Positions 1 to 6,578 of a stretch of 7,677 bases of DNA are shown piece by piece. Source of the DNA: an uncultured bacterium (GTDB lineage Bacteria > Pseudomonadota > Gammaproteobacteria > Burkholderiales > Burkholderiaceae_D). Each line of letters opens with the position of its first letter. Position 1 is the first letter of the stretch. The notes beneath the pieces are model-generated. The model made no database searches and was not told where the DNA came from. It was given only the letters and a program-made list of their open reading frames with translations. A program made the translations under genes and the position numbers. The stretch spans positions 1-7,677 of the forward strand of contig CAIQLE010000167.1 of assembly GCA_903872555.1 (NCBI GenBank), given 5' to 3'.

Positions 1-654
1 GTCGATTTGCAATCCGGTGCGGTGACACTCAGTGCTGCCAAAGCAGGTATGAGTCTGCAGGTGTCTGAATCTGCGCTCACCACGATACATGGTCCGCGCT
101 GGCGTTTGCTGATCATAGGTGCCGGTCAGCTGTCGCGTTTCCTGTCGCAGATCGCTGTCGGCATGGATTACGCCGTGACGGTGTGTGATCCGCGCGAAGA
201 ATATCGCGAAGGCTGGCATGTCGAAGGTGTGCAAGTGGTGCATGCCATGCCGGATGATCTGGTGGCAGAAATGAAGCTGGACAGCCGTTCAGCCGTCATC
301 GCACTCACACATGACCCCAAGCTGGATGATCTGGCATTGATGGAGGCCCTGAAATCTGAGGCTTTCTATGTCGGCGCTATCGGTTCGCGCACCAATGACA
401 GTAAGCGCCGCGAGCGTCTGCTGGAATTTGATGTCACACCCGAACAACTGAGCAAATTGCATGGCCCTATAGGCATCTACATAGGCAGCAAAACACCCTC
501 AGAAATTGCGATATCGATACTGGCTGAAATGACGGCGGTGAAGAACAATGTCGCCATGCCTGAGCTGATGCAAGTGGGCAAAGCCAAGGAAGCGGCTCAG
601 CTCGAAGCCAGCCCCGACGCCTGTCTGCTCGATCCGGCCAAGCGCATCGTATAA
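1..654 (+). CDS. XdhC family protein, C-terminal part (5' end outside window)
   Basis: The reading frame is open to the left edge, so this is the C-terminal 217 residues of a longer protein; the TTG at 7 is unlikely to be the true start. XdhC proteins bind molybdenum cofactor and help its sulfuration and insertion into xanthine dehydrogenase-type enzymes in the cytoplasm. What is visible is the C-terminal Rossmann-like domain: a beta strand and glycine loop (LLIIGAGQLS) at about residues 36-45, an acidic turn (VCDPREEY), the family-typical FYVGAIGSRTNDSKRRERL stretch in the middle, and near the end GPIGIYIGSKTPSEIAISIL, which matches the conserved G-x-x-I-G...TP-x-EIA-x-SI pattern. The N-terminal XdhC/CoxI domain must lie upstream. 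Whether the partner is xanthine dehydrogenase or another molybdenum hydroxylase cannot be told here. The gene ends in TAA and is followed by a strong terminator, so it is probably the last gene of its transcript. Confidence 0.9.
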   Translation, partial: VDLQSGAVTLSAAKAGMSLQVSESALTTIHGPRWRLLIIGAGQLSRFLSQIAVGMDYAVTVCDPREEYREGWHVEGVQVVHAMPDDLVAEMKLDSRSAVIALTHDPKLDDLALMEALKSEAFYVGAIGSRTNDSKRRERLLEFDVTPEQLSKLHGPIGIYIGSKTPSEIAISILAEMTAVKNNVAMPELMQVGKAKEAAQLEASPDACLLDPAKRIV

Positions 655-678
655 TCCGACTCCTTCTACTAAAGCAAT

Positions 679-716
679 GCGGCCAGCGCGCTTCACGCGC
701 TCAGGCCGCGTTTTTT
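679..716 (+). terminator. Rho-independent terminator after the XdhC-family gene
   Basis: GCGGCCAGCGCG (679-690) pairs with CGCGCT (696-701) and GGCCGC (704-709), with a five-base CTTCA loop and a two-base CA bulge on the 3' arm. The twelve-pair, GC-rich stem is followed by one G and six T (711-716). It lies 24 bases after the stop codon of the upstream gene and reads in that direction. The next start codon is only four bases after the T-run, which is unusually tight. Confidence 0.88.
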
Positions 717-720
717 CTCT

Positions 721-909
721 ATGCAAGACCACGCTGAACGACCCGACACACCCTGTGTGGCGGTGTGCTCCACTACCTTCGATGATGTCTGTCGGGGATG
801 CGGGCGCACTGTGGCGGAAGTGGCAGAGTGGGTTTTTATGTCGGAACCAGAGAAAGATCAGGTCTGGATCAGGATTACTGCTGAAGGTTATCCAAGGCGA
901 AATACCTGA
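721..909 (+). CDS. DUF1289 family small cysteine protein
   Basis: This 62-residue protein matches the DUF1289 pattern: TPCVAVC, a short acidic stretch, CRGCGRT, then EVAEW and a final EKDQVW region. Four cysteines lie at positions 12, 16, 24 and 27 (C-x3-C-x7-C-x2-C), suggesting a bound metal or iron-sulfur centre; this is inference, as the family's function is not established to my knowledge. It has no signal peptide or membrane segment and is probably cytoplasmic. ATG 721 is the only usable start: the frame is closed by TAA at 670 and has no ATG, GTG or TTG in between. No Shine-Dalgarno sequence precedes it, because the preceding bases are the terminator stem and T-run. Translation may be leaderless or depend on read-through RNA. 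Length and residue pattern fit the family, so the gene itself is credible despite the odd start. Confidence 0.8.
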   Translation: MQDHAERPDTPCVAVCSTTFDDVCRGCGRTVAEVAEWVFMSEPEKDQVWIRITAEGYPRRNT

Positions 910-985
910 GAAGACTGCGGACTGGCAGCATTCATTTCAAGATGATAAGCCGGCTCGGTTTGTGCAGATGTGAAGTGTAATATCG

Positions 986-1003
986 GTGTCATAATCCGGC
1001 GAT
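986..1003 (+). promoter_or_regulatory. Candidate promoter or degenerate Pho box before pstC
   Basis: Two readings of the same bases are possible. TG (987-988), one base, then CATAAT (990-995) resembles an extended -10 element with five of six matches, placing a transcript start near 1002. Alternatively GTGTCAT (986-992), a four-base spacer, and CGGCGAT (997-1003) have the spacing of a Pho box; the first half matches CTGTCAT at six of seven bases, the second at only four. No good -35 hexamer lies at the right distance, as expected for an activator-dependent promoter. The position in the 154-base gap before the phosphate operon supports some promoter here; the exact site is uncertain. Confidence 0.3.
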
Positions 1004-1063
1004 AAAGTAGATCTTGTGTCTACATCTCACTTTCCCTTTTTGCATCGCGAGGCTCGGTCTTCC

Positions 1064-2059
1064 ATGAGCGCTACCCTTCAGCACGTCCAGACCGCAGCTG
1101 GATCTCGGCCGACCACGTCCATCGATGCCAGCTCTGCACGCTGGCAGGATTTTGTTTTCCACAAACTCACCTTTGGCTTTGCCGCACTGGTGCTGCTCAT
1201 GTTGGCGGGCATCGTTGCATCCCTGATTATCGGTGCCTGGCCGGCGCTCGAACATTTCGGCCCTGGCTTTGTGACCCGTGTTGAATGGGACCCGGTGAAT
1301 GATGAATATGGCGCACTGATTGCCATCTCAGGCACCCTGATTACTTCCTTCATTGCTCTGTTGATTGCTTTCCCTGTGAGCTTCGGCATTGCCTTATTCC
1401 TGACCGAGATATGCCCAGCCTGGCTGAAGCGTCCACTGGGTACAGCCGTCGAGTTACTGGCAGGTGTGCCCAGTATTATTTACGGCATGTGGGGTTTGTT
1501 TGTTTTTGCCCCGCTGTTTGCTGATCACGTACAACCCTTGTTGCAGGCCACCCTGGGTGAGTTGCCCTTTATCGGCGCCTTGTTTCAAGGCCCTATGATG
1601 GGCATAGGCATACTGACAGCCGGTTTAATTCTCTCGGTGATGATCATTCCTTTCATCGCCTCCGTCATGCGTGATGTCTTTGAAACCTGCCCTGCAGTGC
1701 TGAAAGAATCAGCTTATGCACTCGGCTGTACCCGCTGGGAAGTGGTGCGCAAGATTGTGCTGCCGTATACACGCATCGGTGTGGTGGGTGGTGTGATGCT
1801 GGGACTGGGACGCGCTCTGGGCGAGACCATGGCGATTACTTTTGTGATTGGTAATGCACACAAATTATCCTGGTCGCTGTTCGCAGCGGGCAATAGTATC
1901 GCATCCACGCTTGCCAATGAATTTGCAGAAGCAGAAGCAGGTCTGCATATGTCTTCGCTGTTTGCACTCGGACTGATTTTGTTTGTGATTACCTTCTTCG
2001 TGCTGGCAGCAGCCAAAGTCATGCTGGCGAATATGGCTAAAAGCGAGGGAGCGAAATAA
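1064..2059 (+). CDS. pstC: Phosphate ABC transporter permease PstC
   Basis: PstC is one of the two inner-membrane subunits that form the phosphate channel of the PstSCAB importer. The 331-residue product is near the usual length (about 320). A polar N-terminal stretch of some 35 residues precedes the first membrane helix (about 36-58); further hydrophobic segments lie near 84-113, 128-152, 178-202, 237-262 and 297-322. The cytoplasmic coupling loop that docks on PstB is seen at 215-234 ([20 protein letters not shown]), the EAA motif of ABC importers. The GALGET-like segment [14 protein letters not shown] (250-263) is typical of PstC. I chose ATG 1064, preceded by GAGG at 1049-1052. A longer form from GTG 1016 (347 residues) is open but has no clear ribosome-binding site, and its extra residues do not look like family sequence. 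The stop codon overlaps the pstA start by one base (TAATG), so the two are translationally coupled. Confidence 0.95.
   Translation: MSATLQHVQTAAGSRPTTSIDASSARWQDFVFHKLTFGFAALVLLMLAGIVASLIIGAWPALEHFGPGFVTRVEWDPVNDEYGALIAISGTLITSFIALLIAFPVSFGIALFLTEICPAWLKRPLGTAVELLAGVPSIIYGMWGLFVFAPLFADHVQPLLQATLGELPFIGALFQGPMMGIGILTAGLILSVMIIPFIASVMRDVFETCPAVLKESAYALGCTRWEVVRKIVLPYTRIGVVGGVMLGLGRALGETMAITFVIGNAHKLSWSLFAAGNSIASTLANEFAEAEAGLHMSSLFALGLILFVITFFVLAAAKVMLANMAKSEGAK
2045..2051 (+). promoter_or_regulatory. Ribosome-binding site of pstA inside pstC
   Basis: GAGGGAG lies seven bases before the pstA ATG and within the last codons of pstC. It fixes the pstA start at the overlapping TAATG. Confidence 0.7.
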
Positions 2060-2931
2060 TGCAGACCAATACCCTCAGAGCCGATAACCCCATCTATCGC
2101 CGTCGTCTGTGGCAGCACAGGGCAGGCATAGCACTGTCCGTGACAGCTATGATCATAGGCGTGGCATTTTTGCTGTGGATACTTGCAGTACTGGTTATTA
2201 ATGGTTTGAGTGCTATTCATCTGGACATGTTCACCAAGACGACACCTGCGCCGGGTAGTGAAGGTGGCGGTCTGATGAATCCCATCATAGGCAGCCTGAT
2301 GATGGTGACCACAGCCACACTGATCAGTACACCGATAGGCATCTTTGCTGGCATGTATCTCGCTGAATATGGTCAGGAAAGTAAATTCGCTCAGATCACG
2401 CGCTTCGTGACGGACATTATGTTGTCGGCGCCATCGATCGTGATCGGCTTATTTGTGTATGCGATCTATGTCGCGAATGTGCGCCATTTTTCTGGCTGGG
2501 CCGGTAGTTTTTCGATTGCCCTGATTGCGATTCCCGTCGTCGTGCGCACTACAGACAATATGCTGGCACTGGTGCCTAACAGTCTGCGTGAAGCGGCCTT
2601 TGCTCTCGGCGCGCCGCGCTGGAAAGTGGCGATTCTGGTGCGCCTGCGTGCTGTCAAGGCAGGCGTGATGACCGGTGTCCTGCTCGCCGTCGCCAGAATC
2701 TCGGGAGAGACAGCACCCTTGCTGTTTACTGCACTGAACAATCAGTTTTTTACAGCCGACATGAATTCGCCTATGGCCAATATGCCGGTCGTGATTTTCC
2801 AGTTTGCGATGAGCCCGTATGACAACTGGCGTGAGCTTGCCTGGGGTGGCGCACTGCTCGTTACCTTCAGCGTACTTGGCCTGAATATCGTGTCGCGACT
2901 GCTGGTGAGAACTACCAAGAATAATGCATAG
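2059..2931 (+). CDS. pstA: Phosphate ABC transporter permease PstA
   Basis: PstA is the second inner-membrane channel subunit and pairs with PstC. At 290 residues it is close to the E. coli length (296). After a basic cytoplasmic N-terminus (to about 20) there are membrane segments near 22-50, 74-103, 117-140, 149-172, 201-224 and 262-283. The coupling loop to PstB is REAAFALGAPRWKVAILVRL (177-196), and it is followed by a strongly conserved stretch, ARISGETAPLLFTALNNQFF (212-231), characteristic of PstA. The start overlaps the pstC stop and has a good ribosome-binding site. The gene ends in TAG, whose last two bases are part of the ribosome-binding site of pstB nine bases further on. No irregularity is seen. 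Confidence 0.96.
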   Translation: MQTNTLRADNPIYRRRLWQHRAGIALSVTAMIIGVAFLLWILAVLVINGLSAIHLDMFTKTTPAPGSEGGGLMNPIIGSLMMVTTATLISTPIGIFAGMYLAEYGQESKFAQITRFVTDIMLSAPSIVIGLFVYAIYVANVRHFSGWAGSFSIALIAIPVVVRTTDNMLALVPNSLREAAFALGAPRWKVAILVRLRAVKAGVMTGVLLAVARISGETAPLLFTALNNQFFTADMNSPMANMPVVIFQFAMSPYDNWRELAWGGALLVTFSVLGLNIVSRLLVRTTKNNA

Positions 2932-2934
2932 GAA
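2930..2934 (+). promoter_or_regulatory. Ribosome-binding site of pstB overlapping the pstA stop
   Basis: AGGAA lies six bases before ATG 2941 and shares two bases with the TAG of pstA, a typical coupled arrangement. A second ATG follows at once at 2944; the first has the better spacing. Confidence 0.6.
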
Positions 2935-2940
2935 TAAACC

Positions 2941-3738
2941 ATGATGACCTCCGCTGTGATGGATGCGCCTGCAGTGAATGCTGTGCCGGCCACGATACAA
3001 GTGAAAGACCTGAATTTTTACTACGGTGCTTTTCAGGGTCTGAAGCAGATCAATCTGGATATTTTTGAGAAAAAAGTGACGGCCTTTATTGGCCCTTCAG
3101 GTTGCGGTAAGTCGACATTGCTGCGCACTTTGAACCGCATGTATGACCTGTATCCTGGTCAGCGTGCCGAAGGCAGGATCATCTATAACGGTGAGAACAT
3201 ACTTGAGCCTAAAGTGGACTTGAATGTCTTGCGCGCCAAGATAGGTATGGTTTTTCAGAAGCCCACACCTTTTCCTATGTCAATCTACGACAACATCGCT
3301 TTCGGTGTGCGCCTGTACGAAAACCTGTCGCGCGGCGAGATGGATGAGCGTGTCGAATGGGCGCTCAACAAAGCCGCACTCTGGGGTGAGGTGAAAGACA
3401 AGCTGAATAAAAGCGGCCTGTCCCTGTCAGGTGGTCAGCAGCAGCGTCTGTGCATAGCGCGCGGTGTCGCCGTCAAGCCGGATGTCTTGTTGCTGGATGA
3501 ACCGACCTCGGCGCTGGATCCGATTTCTACCGTGAAGATCGAAGAGCTGATCAGCGAATTGAAAGAAGACTATACGATCGCTATCGTCACCCATAATATG
3601 CAGCAGGCAGCACGCTGCTCGGATTTCACCGCCTATATGTATCTGGGTGAATTAGTTGAATTTGGCGAGACAGATAAAATCTTCCTGAATCCGAGCAAAA
3701 AAGAAACTCAGGATTACATTACCGGCCGTTTTGGCTGA
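2941..3738 (+). CDS. pstB: Phosphate ABC transporter ATP-binding protein PstB
   Basis: PstB is the cytoplasmic ATPase that powers phosphate import; two copies bind the PstC-PstA channel. All catalytic elements are present in its 265 residues: Walker [10 protein letters not shown] (51-59), Q-loop glutamine 106 in [12 protein letters not shown], signature LSGGQQQR (162-169), Walker B VLLLDEP (182-188) with catalytic Glu187, D-loop SALD, and switch His218 in IVTHNM. The phrases [15 protein letters not shown] and [15 protein letters not shown] are typical of PstB rather than of other ABC ATPases. The first 18 or so residues are a poorly conserved extension before the nucleotide-binding domain. 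A 44-base gap without a terminator leads to phoU, so both probably share one transcript. Confidence 0.97.
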   Translation: MMTSAVMDAPAVNAVPATIQVKDLNFYYGAFQGLKQINLDIFEKKVTAFIGPSGCGKSTLLRTLNRMYDLYPGQRAEGRIIYNGENILEPKVDLNVLRAKIGMVFQKPTPFPMSIYDNIAFGVRLYENLSRGEMDERVEWALNKAALWGEVKDKLNKSGLSLSGGQQQRLCIARGVAVKPDVLLLDEPTSALDPISTVKIEELISELKEDYTIAIVTHNMQQAARCSDFTAYMYLGELVEFGETDKIFLNPSKKETQDYITGRFG

Positions 3739-3770
3739 ACTGACGCCACACGTTGCCGCAAGCTATAGAT

Positions 3771-3776
3771 AAGGAG
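3771..3776 (+). promoter_or_regulatory. Strong ribosome-binding site of phoU
   Basis: AAGGAG lies six bases before ATG 3783. It decides the start against a TTG ten codons upstream at 3753, which has no such signal. Confidence 0.85.
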
Positions 3777-3782
3777 ATTTTC

Positions 3783-4487
3783 ATGGCCCCCGCAGAACAT
3801 TCATCCCGACAGTATGAGCAAGATCTTGAAGCGATACGCTCACGCGTATTGCAGATGGGTGGTCTGGTGGAAAAGCAGTTCTATGATGCGATGAATTGCT
3901 TTCGCACCCTCAATGCACAAGAGGCTGAACGTATTATTGCAGCCGATGATGAAGTCAATCAGATGGAAGTGTCGCTGGATGACGCCTGTAGCCACCTGAT
4001 CGTCAAGCGTCAGCCGGCAGCGAATGATTTGCGCACCGTCATGGCCACCATCAAGGTCATCACAGACCTGGAGCGTGTGGGTGATGAGGCCACTAAGATT
4101 GCCCGTGCTGCGCGCGCCATGCAACAGCGCGGTCTGGCACCTATAGAGCACGAAGAAACCGTGCGCATCATGGCTGATTCAGCCGGACGTCTGCTGCACA
4201 ACTCGCTGGATGCCTTTGCGCGTCTTGACCAGAAGCAGGCGACGCGCCTGATTGTGGAAGATGAAAAAATCGACAGCGAGTTTCGCAGCGTGATGCGCAA
4301 TGTCATTACCTTTATGATGGAAGACCCGCGCACCATTTCGGCATCACTGGACACACTCTGGGTGGCCAAGGCGATAGAGCGTATCGGCGACCATTCTAAA
4401 AATATTGCTGAATACGTGGTATACATCGTAGAAGGCAAGGATATACGCCATACCGATTACGCGGTAACGCAGCAGGGCGTGGTGTAA
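3783..4487 (+). CDS. phoU: Phosphate signalling regulator PhoU
   Basis: PhoU is a cytoplasmic, all-helical protein that links the Pst transporter to PhoR: when phosphate is plentiful it keeps PhoR inhibiting PhoB, and it also restrains phosphate uptake. The 234-residue product (E. coli 241) shows the two homologous three-helix halves. Each carries the family's metal-binding helix: TDLERVGDEATKIA at 94-107 and AKAIERIGDHSKNIAEYV at 195-212. The first half also has the conserved RQPAANDLRTVMATIKV segment (76-92), and the matching place in the second half is MMEDPRTISASLDTLWVAKAI. The start is set by the strong AAGGAG. The gene lies between pstB and phoB, as expected for a regulator that joins the two systems. 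The last 15 residues are variable. No defects seen. Confidence 0.96.
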   Translation: MAPAEHSSRQYEQDLEAIRSRVLQMGGLVEKQFYDAMNCFRTLNAQEAERIIAADDEVNQMEVSLDDACSHLIVKRQPAANDLRTVMATIKVITDLERVGDEATKIARAARAMQQRGLAPIEHEETVRIMADSAGRLLHNSLDAFARLDQKQATRLIVEDEKIDSEFRSVMRNVITFMMEDPRTISASLDTLWVAKAIERIGDHSKNIAEYVVYIVEGKDIRHTDYAVTQQGVV

Positions 4488-4538
4488 TTGTTTTTAAAAT
4501 AATACTGCGTGTATTTTTAACGGAATCCAGAATAATTC
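4488..4538 (+). promoter_or_regulatory. AT-rich phoU-phoB spacer, possible internal promoter
   Basis: This 51-base spacer is clearly richer in A and T than the genes around it. TTGTTT (4488-4493) and TATTTT (4512-4517), 18 bases apart, could act as weak -35 and -10 elements, giving phoBR its own basal transcript. No Pho box was recognised and no hairpin terminator is present. The only purine-rich stretch that could bind the ribosome is GGAA at 4522-4525, 13 bases from the phoB ATG, which is farther than usual. Confidence 0.25.
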
Positions 4539-5228
4539 ATGGCCACGGCACTACCGACTATCCTCATCGTTGAAGATGAGATGGCAATTGTCGAGCTGGT
4601 GTCCTTTTCCTTAAAGGCCGCTGGCTGGGAAGTCGATGCTGTTCACAGCACGGCAGAGGCCTGGGACTACCTGCAGAACAAGCGCCCACAACTGATCTTG
4701 CTGGACTGGATGCTGCCGGATCAGTCGGGTCTGCGTCTGCTCTCACGCATACGCAGTGACCGCAATTTCAGCACCCTGCCTATCATCATGCTGACCGCCA
4801 AGAGCATGGAAGAAGACAAGGTGGCGGGTCTTGAGCAGGGCGCAGATGACTACATCACCAAGCCATTTTCTCCGCGTGAATTGAATGCCCGTATCAAAGC
4901 TTTGATACGCCGCAAAACACCTGAACATGCCGAACTTGAAATGCAGGTCGGTGCTCTGAGACTAGATCCTGTGAGTTGCCGCGTCAGCGTGAATGATGCC
5001 CAGATCGAGATCGGGCATGCTGAATTCAAGTTGCTGAGATTTCTGATTGCCCATCCGGAGCGGGTCTTTACCCGCAGCCAGTTACTGGATAAAGTCTGGG
5101 GCGATCACGCTGTATTAGAGGAAAGAACCGTCGACGTGCATGTGCTGCGTTTGCGCAAAGCATTAGGTGGCGCAGATTCCCTCATCAAGACCGTTCGTAG
5201 TGTAGGCTACATGCTGTCTGAAAAATAA
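4539..5228 (+). CDS. phoB: Phosphate regulon response regulator PhoB
   Basis: PhoB is the DNA-binding response regulator of the phosphate starvation response; phosphorylated by PhoR, it binds Pho boxes and activates pst and other genes. The 229 residues equal the E. coli length. Receiver domain (about 7-122): acidic pocket Glu12 and Asp13, phosphoacceptor Asp56 in LILLDWMLP, Thr86 in IMLTAKS and Lys108 in ITKPFSP. OmpR-type winged helix (about 135-227): EFKLLRFLIAHPERVFTRSQLL, recognition helix ERTVDVHVLRLRKAL (195-209) and the wing TVRSVGYML. The phrases LLDWMLP and GADDYITKPFSPRELNARIKA are hallmarks of PhoB. The gene's ribosome-binding signal is weak. The position before phoR and after phoU confirms the identity. 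Confidence 0.96.
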   Translation: MATALPTILIVEDEMAIVELVSFSLKAAGWEVDAVHSTAEAWDYLQNKRPQLILLDWMLPDQSGLRLLSRIRSDRNFSTLPIIMLTAKSMEEDKVAGLEQGADDYITKPFSPRELNARIKALIRRKTPEHAELEMQVGALRLDPVSCRVSVNDAQIEIGHAEFKLLRFLIAHPERVFTRSQLLDKVWGDHAVLEERTVDVHVLRLRKALGGADSLIKTVRSVGYMLSEK

Positions 5229-5240
5229 TTCCATTTTTGC

Positions 5241-6542
5241 ATGAGCCCAAGATCACTGTTCTGGATACCGGTCGCGGTACGCTTTGCGCTTGTTTTCGCA
5301 ACCGGCCTGGCGGGCTATTACGTCTGGGACCTGAAGAGTGGCCTGATACTGGCGCTGTTAGTGTTGACTGCGATGGTGATCACGCAGCTGCGCTACATGT
5401 ATCAACTCTCACTGTGGCTGGATAACCCTGAAGAAGTACGCCTGAGTGACGGCTGGGGCTCTTGGACCGAGATCTTTGCCAAGCTGTATCGTCTGCGCCG
5501 CGAAGACCAGAAAAACCGCAATGAGCTGGCCGAATGGCTGTCACGCTTTCGTCAGGCTATGAGCCAGTTGCCGGATGGCGTGGTCATTATGGACGATGTG
5601 CTGTTTCTGGAGTGGTGTAATCCCGTCGCTGAAAAGCAACTGGGTTTATCGCTGGCGACAGACACCGGTATGCGCGTCACCAATCTGATCCGCAGTCCGG
5701 ATTTCATTGATTACATTATCTTAGGGCGTTACGAAGAGCCGCTGACGCTGACGCTGGGCGAGCGCAAACTGATCGTGCGCCTGATCCCCTTCGAAAACCG
5801 GCGCCAGATTCTGGTCTCGCATGATGTGACTGAATTCGACAGGCTGGAGCGCATGCGGCGCGATTTTATTGCCAATGCTTCGCATGAATTGCGCACACCG
5901 CTGACCGTGATCAATGGCTTCCTCGAAATCGCGATGTCCGAGCCAGACCTCGATCCTTCCATACGCCAGCAACATCTGAAGCTGATGGCAGAGCAAGGCA
6001 AGCGTATGCAGAGTCGGGTGGAGGATATGCTGGCGCTGACACGTCTGGAATCCATAGAATATCCGGTGCGTGAAGAGCTGCTGGATATGCATGCCATGCT
6101 GGAGCAAATCAAGGCAGAAGCTCAGGCTTTATCAGGTGGCCGCCATGCAATAAAGCTGGAATTTAATGGCCCTGATGTGAAAGGCAGCCCGGATGAACTG
6201 CGCAGCGCCATCAGCAATCTGGTTTCGAATGCCGTGCGCTATACCCCTGAAGGCGGCAGCATCACTTTGCATTGGAGAGACGCTGAAGCAGGCCCGAGAT
6301 TTACCGTAGAAGATAATGGCCTGGGAATTTTGCCCGAGCATATAGGGCGTCTGACCGAACGTTTTTACCGCGTTGATAAAAGCCGCTCACGCGAAACCCA
6401 GGGCACAGGTCTGGGTCTGGCCATCGTCAAGCATGTACTGATGCGGCATAACGCCAGCCTGCAAGTAGAATCTCAGCCCGGCAAGGGCAGTCAGTTCACA
6501 ATCCAGTTTCCAGGCAGCGCCAGAGTGTTGAAATTAGCCTGA
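5241..6542 (+). CDS. phoR: Phosphate regulon sensor histidine kinase PhoR
   Basis: PhoR is the inner-membrane kinase and phosphatase that sets PhoB phosphorylation according to signals from Pst and PhoU. The 433 residues match E. coli (431). Two membrane helices (about 9-28 and 34-52) are joined by a very short loop, so there is no periplasmic sensor domain, as usual for PhoR. A charged linker (60-95) leads to a PAS domain (about 100-195; MSQLPDGVVIMDD near its start). The kinase core follows: H-box with His215 in FIANASHELRTPLT, N-box NLVSNAVRYTP (326-336), G1 DNGLGI (358-363), F-box ERFYRVDKSRS (373-383) and G2 GTGLGLAIV (388-396). ATG 5241 is 12 bases after phoB and in the same frame; no in-frame earlier start exists after the phoB stop. 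No Shine-Dalgarno sequence is visible, so translation is probably coupled to phoB. It seems to be the last gene of the operon, but no hairpin terminator follows. Confidence 0.95.
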   Translation: MSPRSLFWIPVAVRFALVFATGLAGYYVWDLKSGLILALLVLTAMVITQLRYMYQLSLWLDNPEEVRLSDGWGSWTEIFAKLYRLRREDQKNRNELAEWLSRFRQAMSQLPDGVVIMDDVLFLEWCNPVAEKQLGLSLATDTGMRVTNLIRSPDFIDYIILGRYEEPLTLTLGERKLIVRLIPFENRRQILVSHDVTEFDRLERMRRDFIANASHELRTPLTVINGFLEIAMSEPDLDPSIRQQHLKLMAEQGKRMQSRVEDMLALTRLESIEYPVREELLDMHAMLEQIKAEAQALSGGRHAIKLEFNGPDVKGSPDELRSAISNLVSNAVRYTPEGGSITLHWRDAEAGPRFTVEDNGLGILPEHIGRLTERFYRVDKSRSRETQGTGLGLAIVKHVLMRHNASLQVESQPGKGSQFTIQFPGSARVLKLA

Positions 6543-6578
6543 GGCAGGCGGCTGACTGAAACTCGCTGCAAGGGATGT

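Noticed and set aside
747..759. Short inverted repeat CACAC-CCT-GTGTG in the DUF1289 gene
   Set aside because: The five-pair stem with a three-base loop lies inside the codons for the conserved TPCVAVC region and has no T-run, so it is most likely coincidental.
677..973. Plus-strand open frame of 98 codons overlapping the DUF1289 gene
   Set aside because: It begins inside the terminator stem, resembles no known family and lies out of frame with the well-matched DUF1289 protein.
1016..1063. Upstream GTG start for pstC adding 16 residues
   Set aside because: There is no ribosome-binding site before it and the added residues do not look like a PstC N-terminus; ATG 1064 with GAGG upstream is preferred, though not proved.
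1714..2220. Minus-strand open frame of 168 codons across the pstC-pstA junction
   Set aside because: It is antisense to two clear genes, has a low-complexity composition without family features and no ribosome-binding signal.
2449..3000. Minus-strand open frame of 183 codons opposite pstA and the pstB start
   Set aside because: The product is rich in His, Arg and Gln, as expected from the antisense strand of membrane-protein genes; it has no recognisable domain.
5721..6112. Two overlapping minus-strand open frames of about 127 codons inside phoR
   Set aside because: Both are antisense to the kinase core of phoR, overlap each other in different frames and lack any family pattern.
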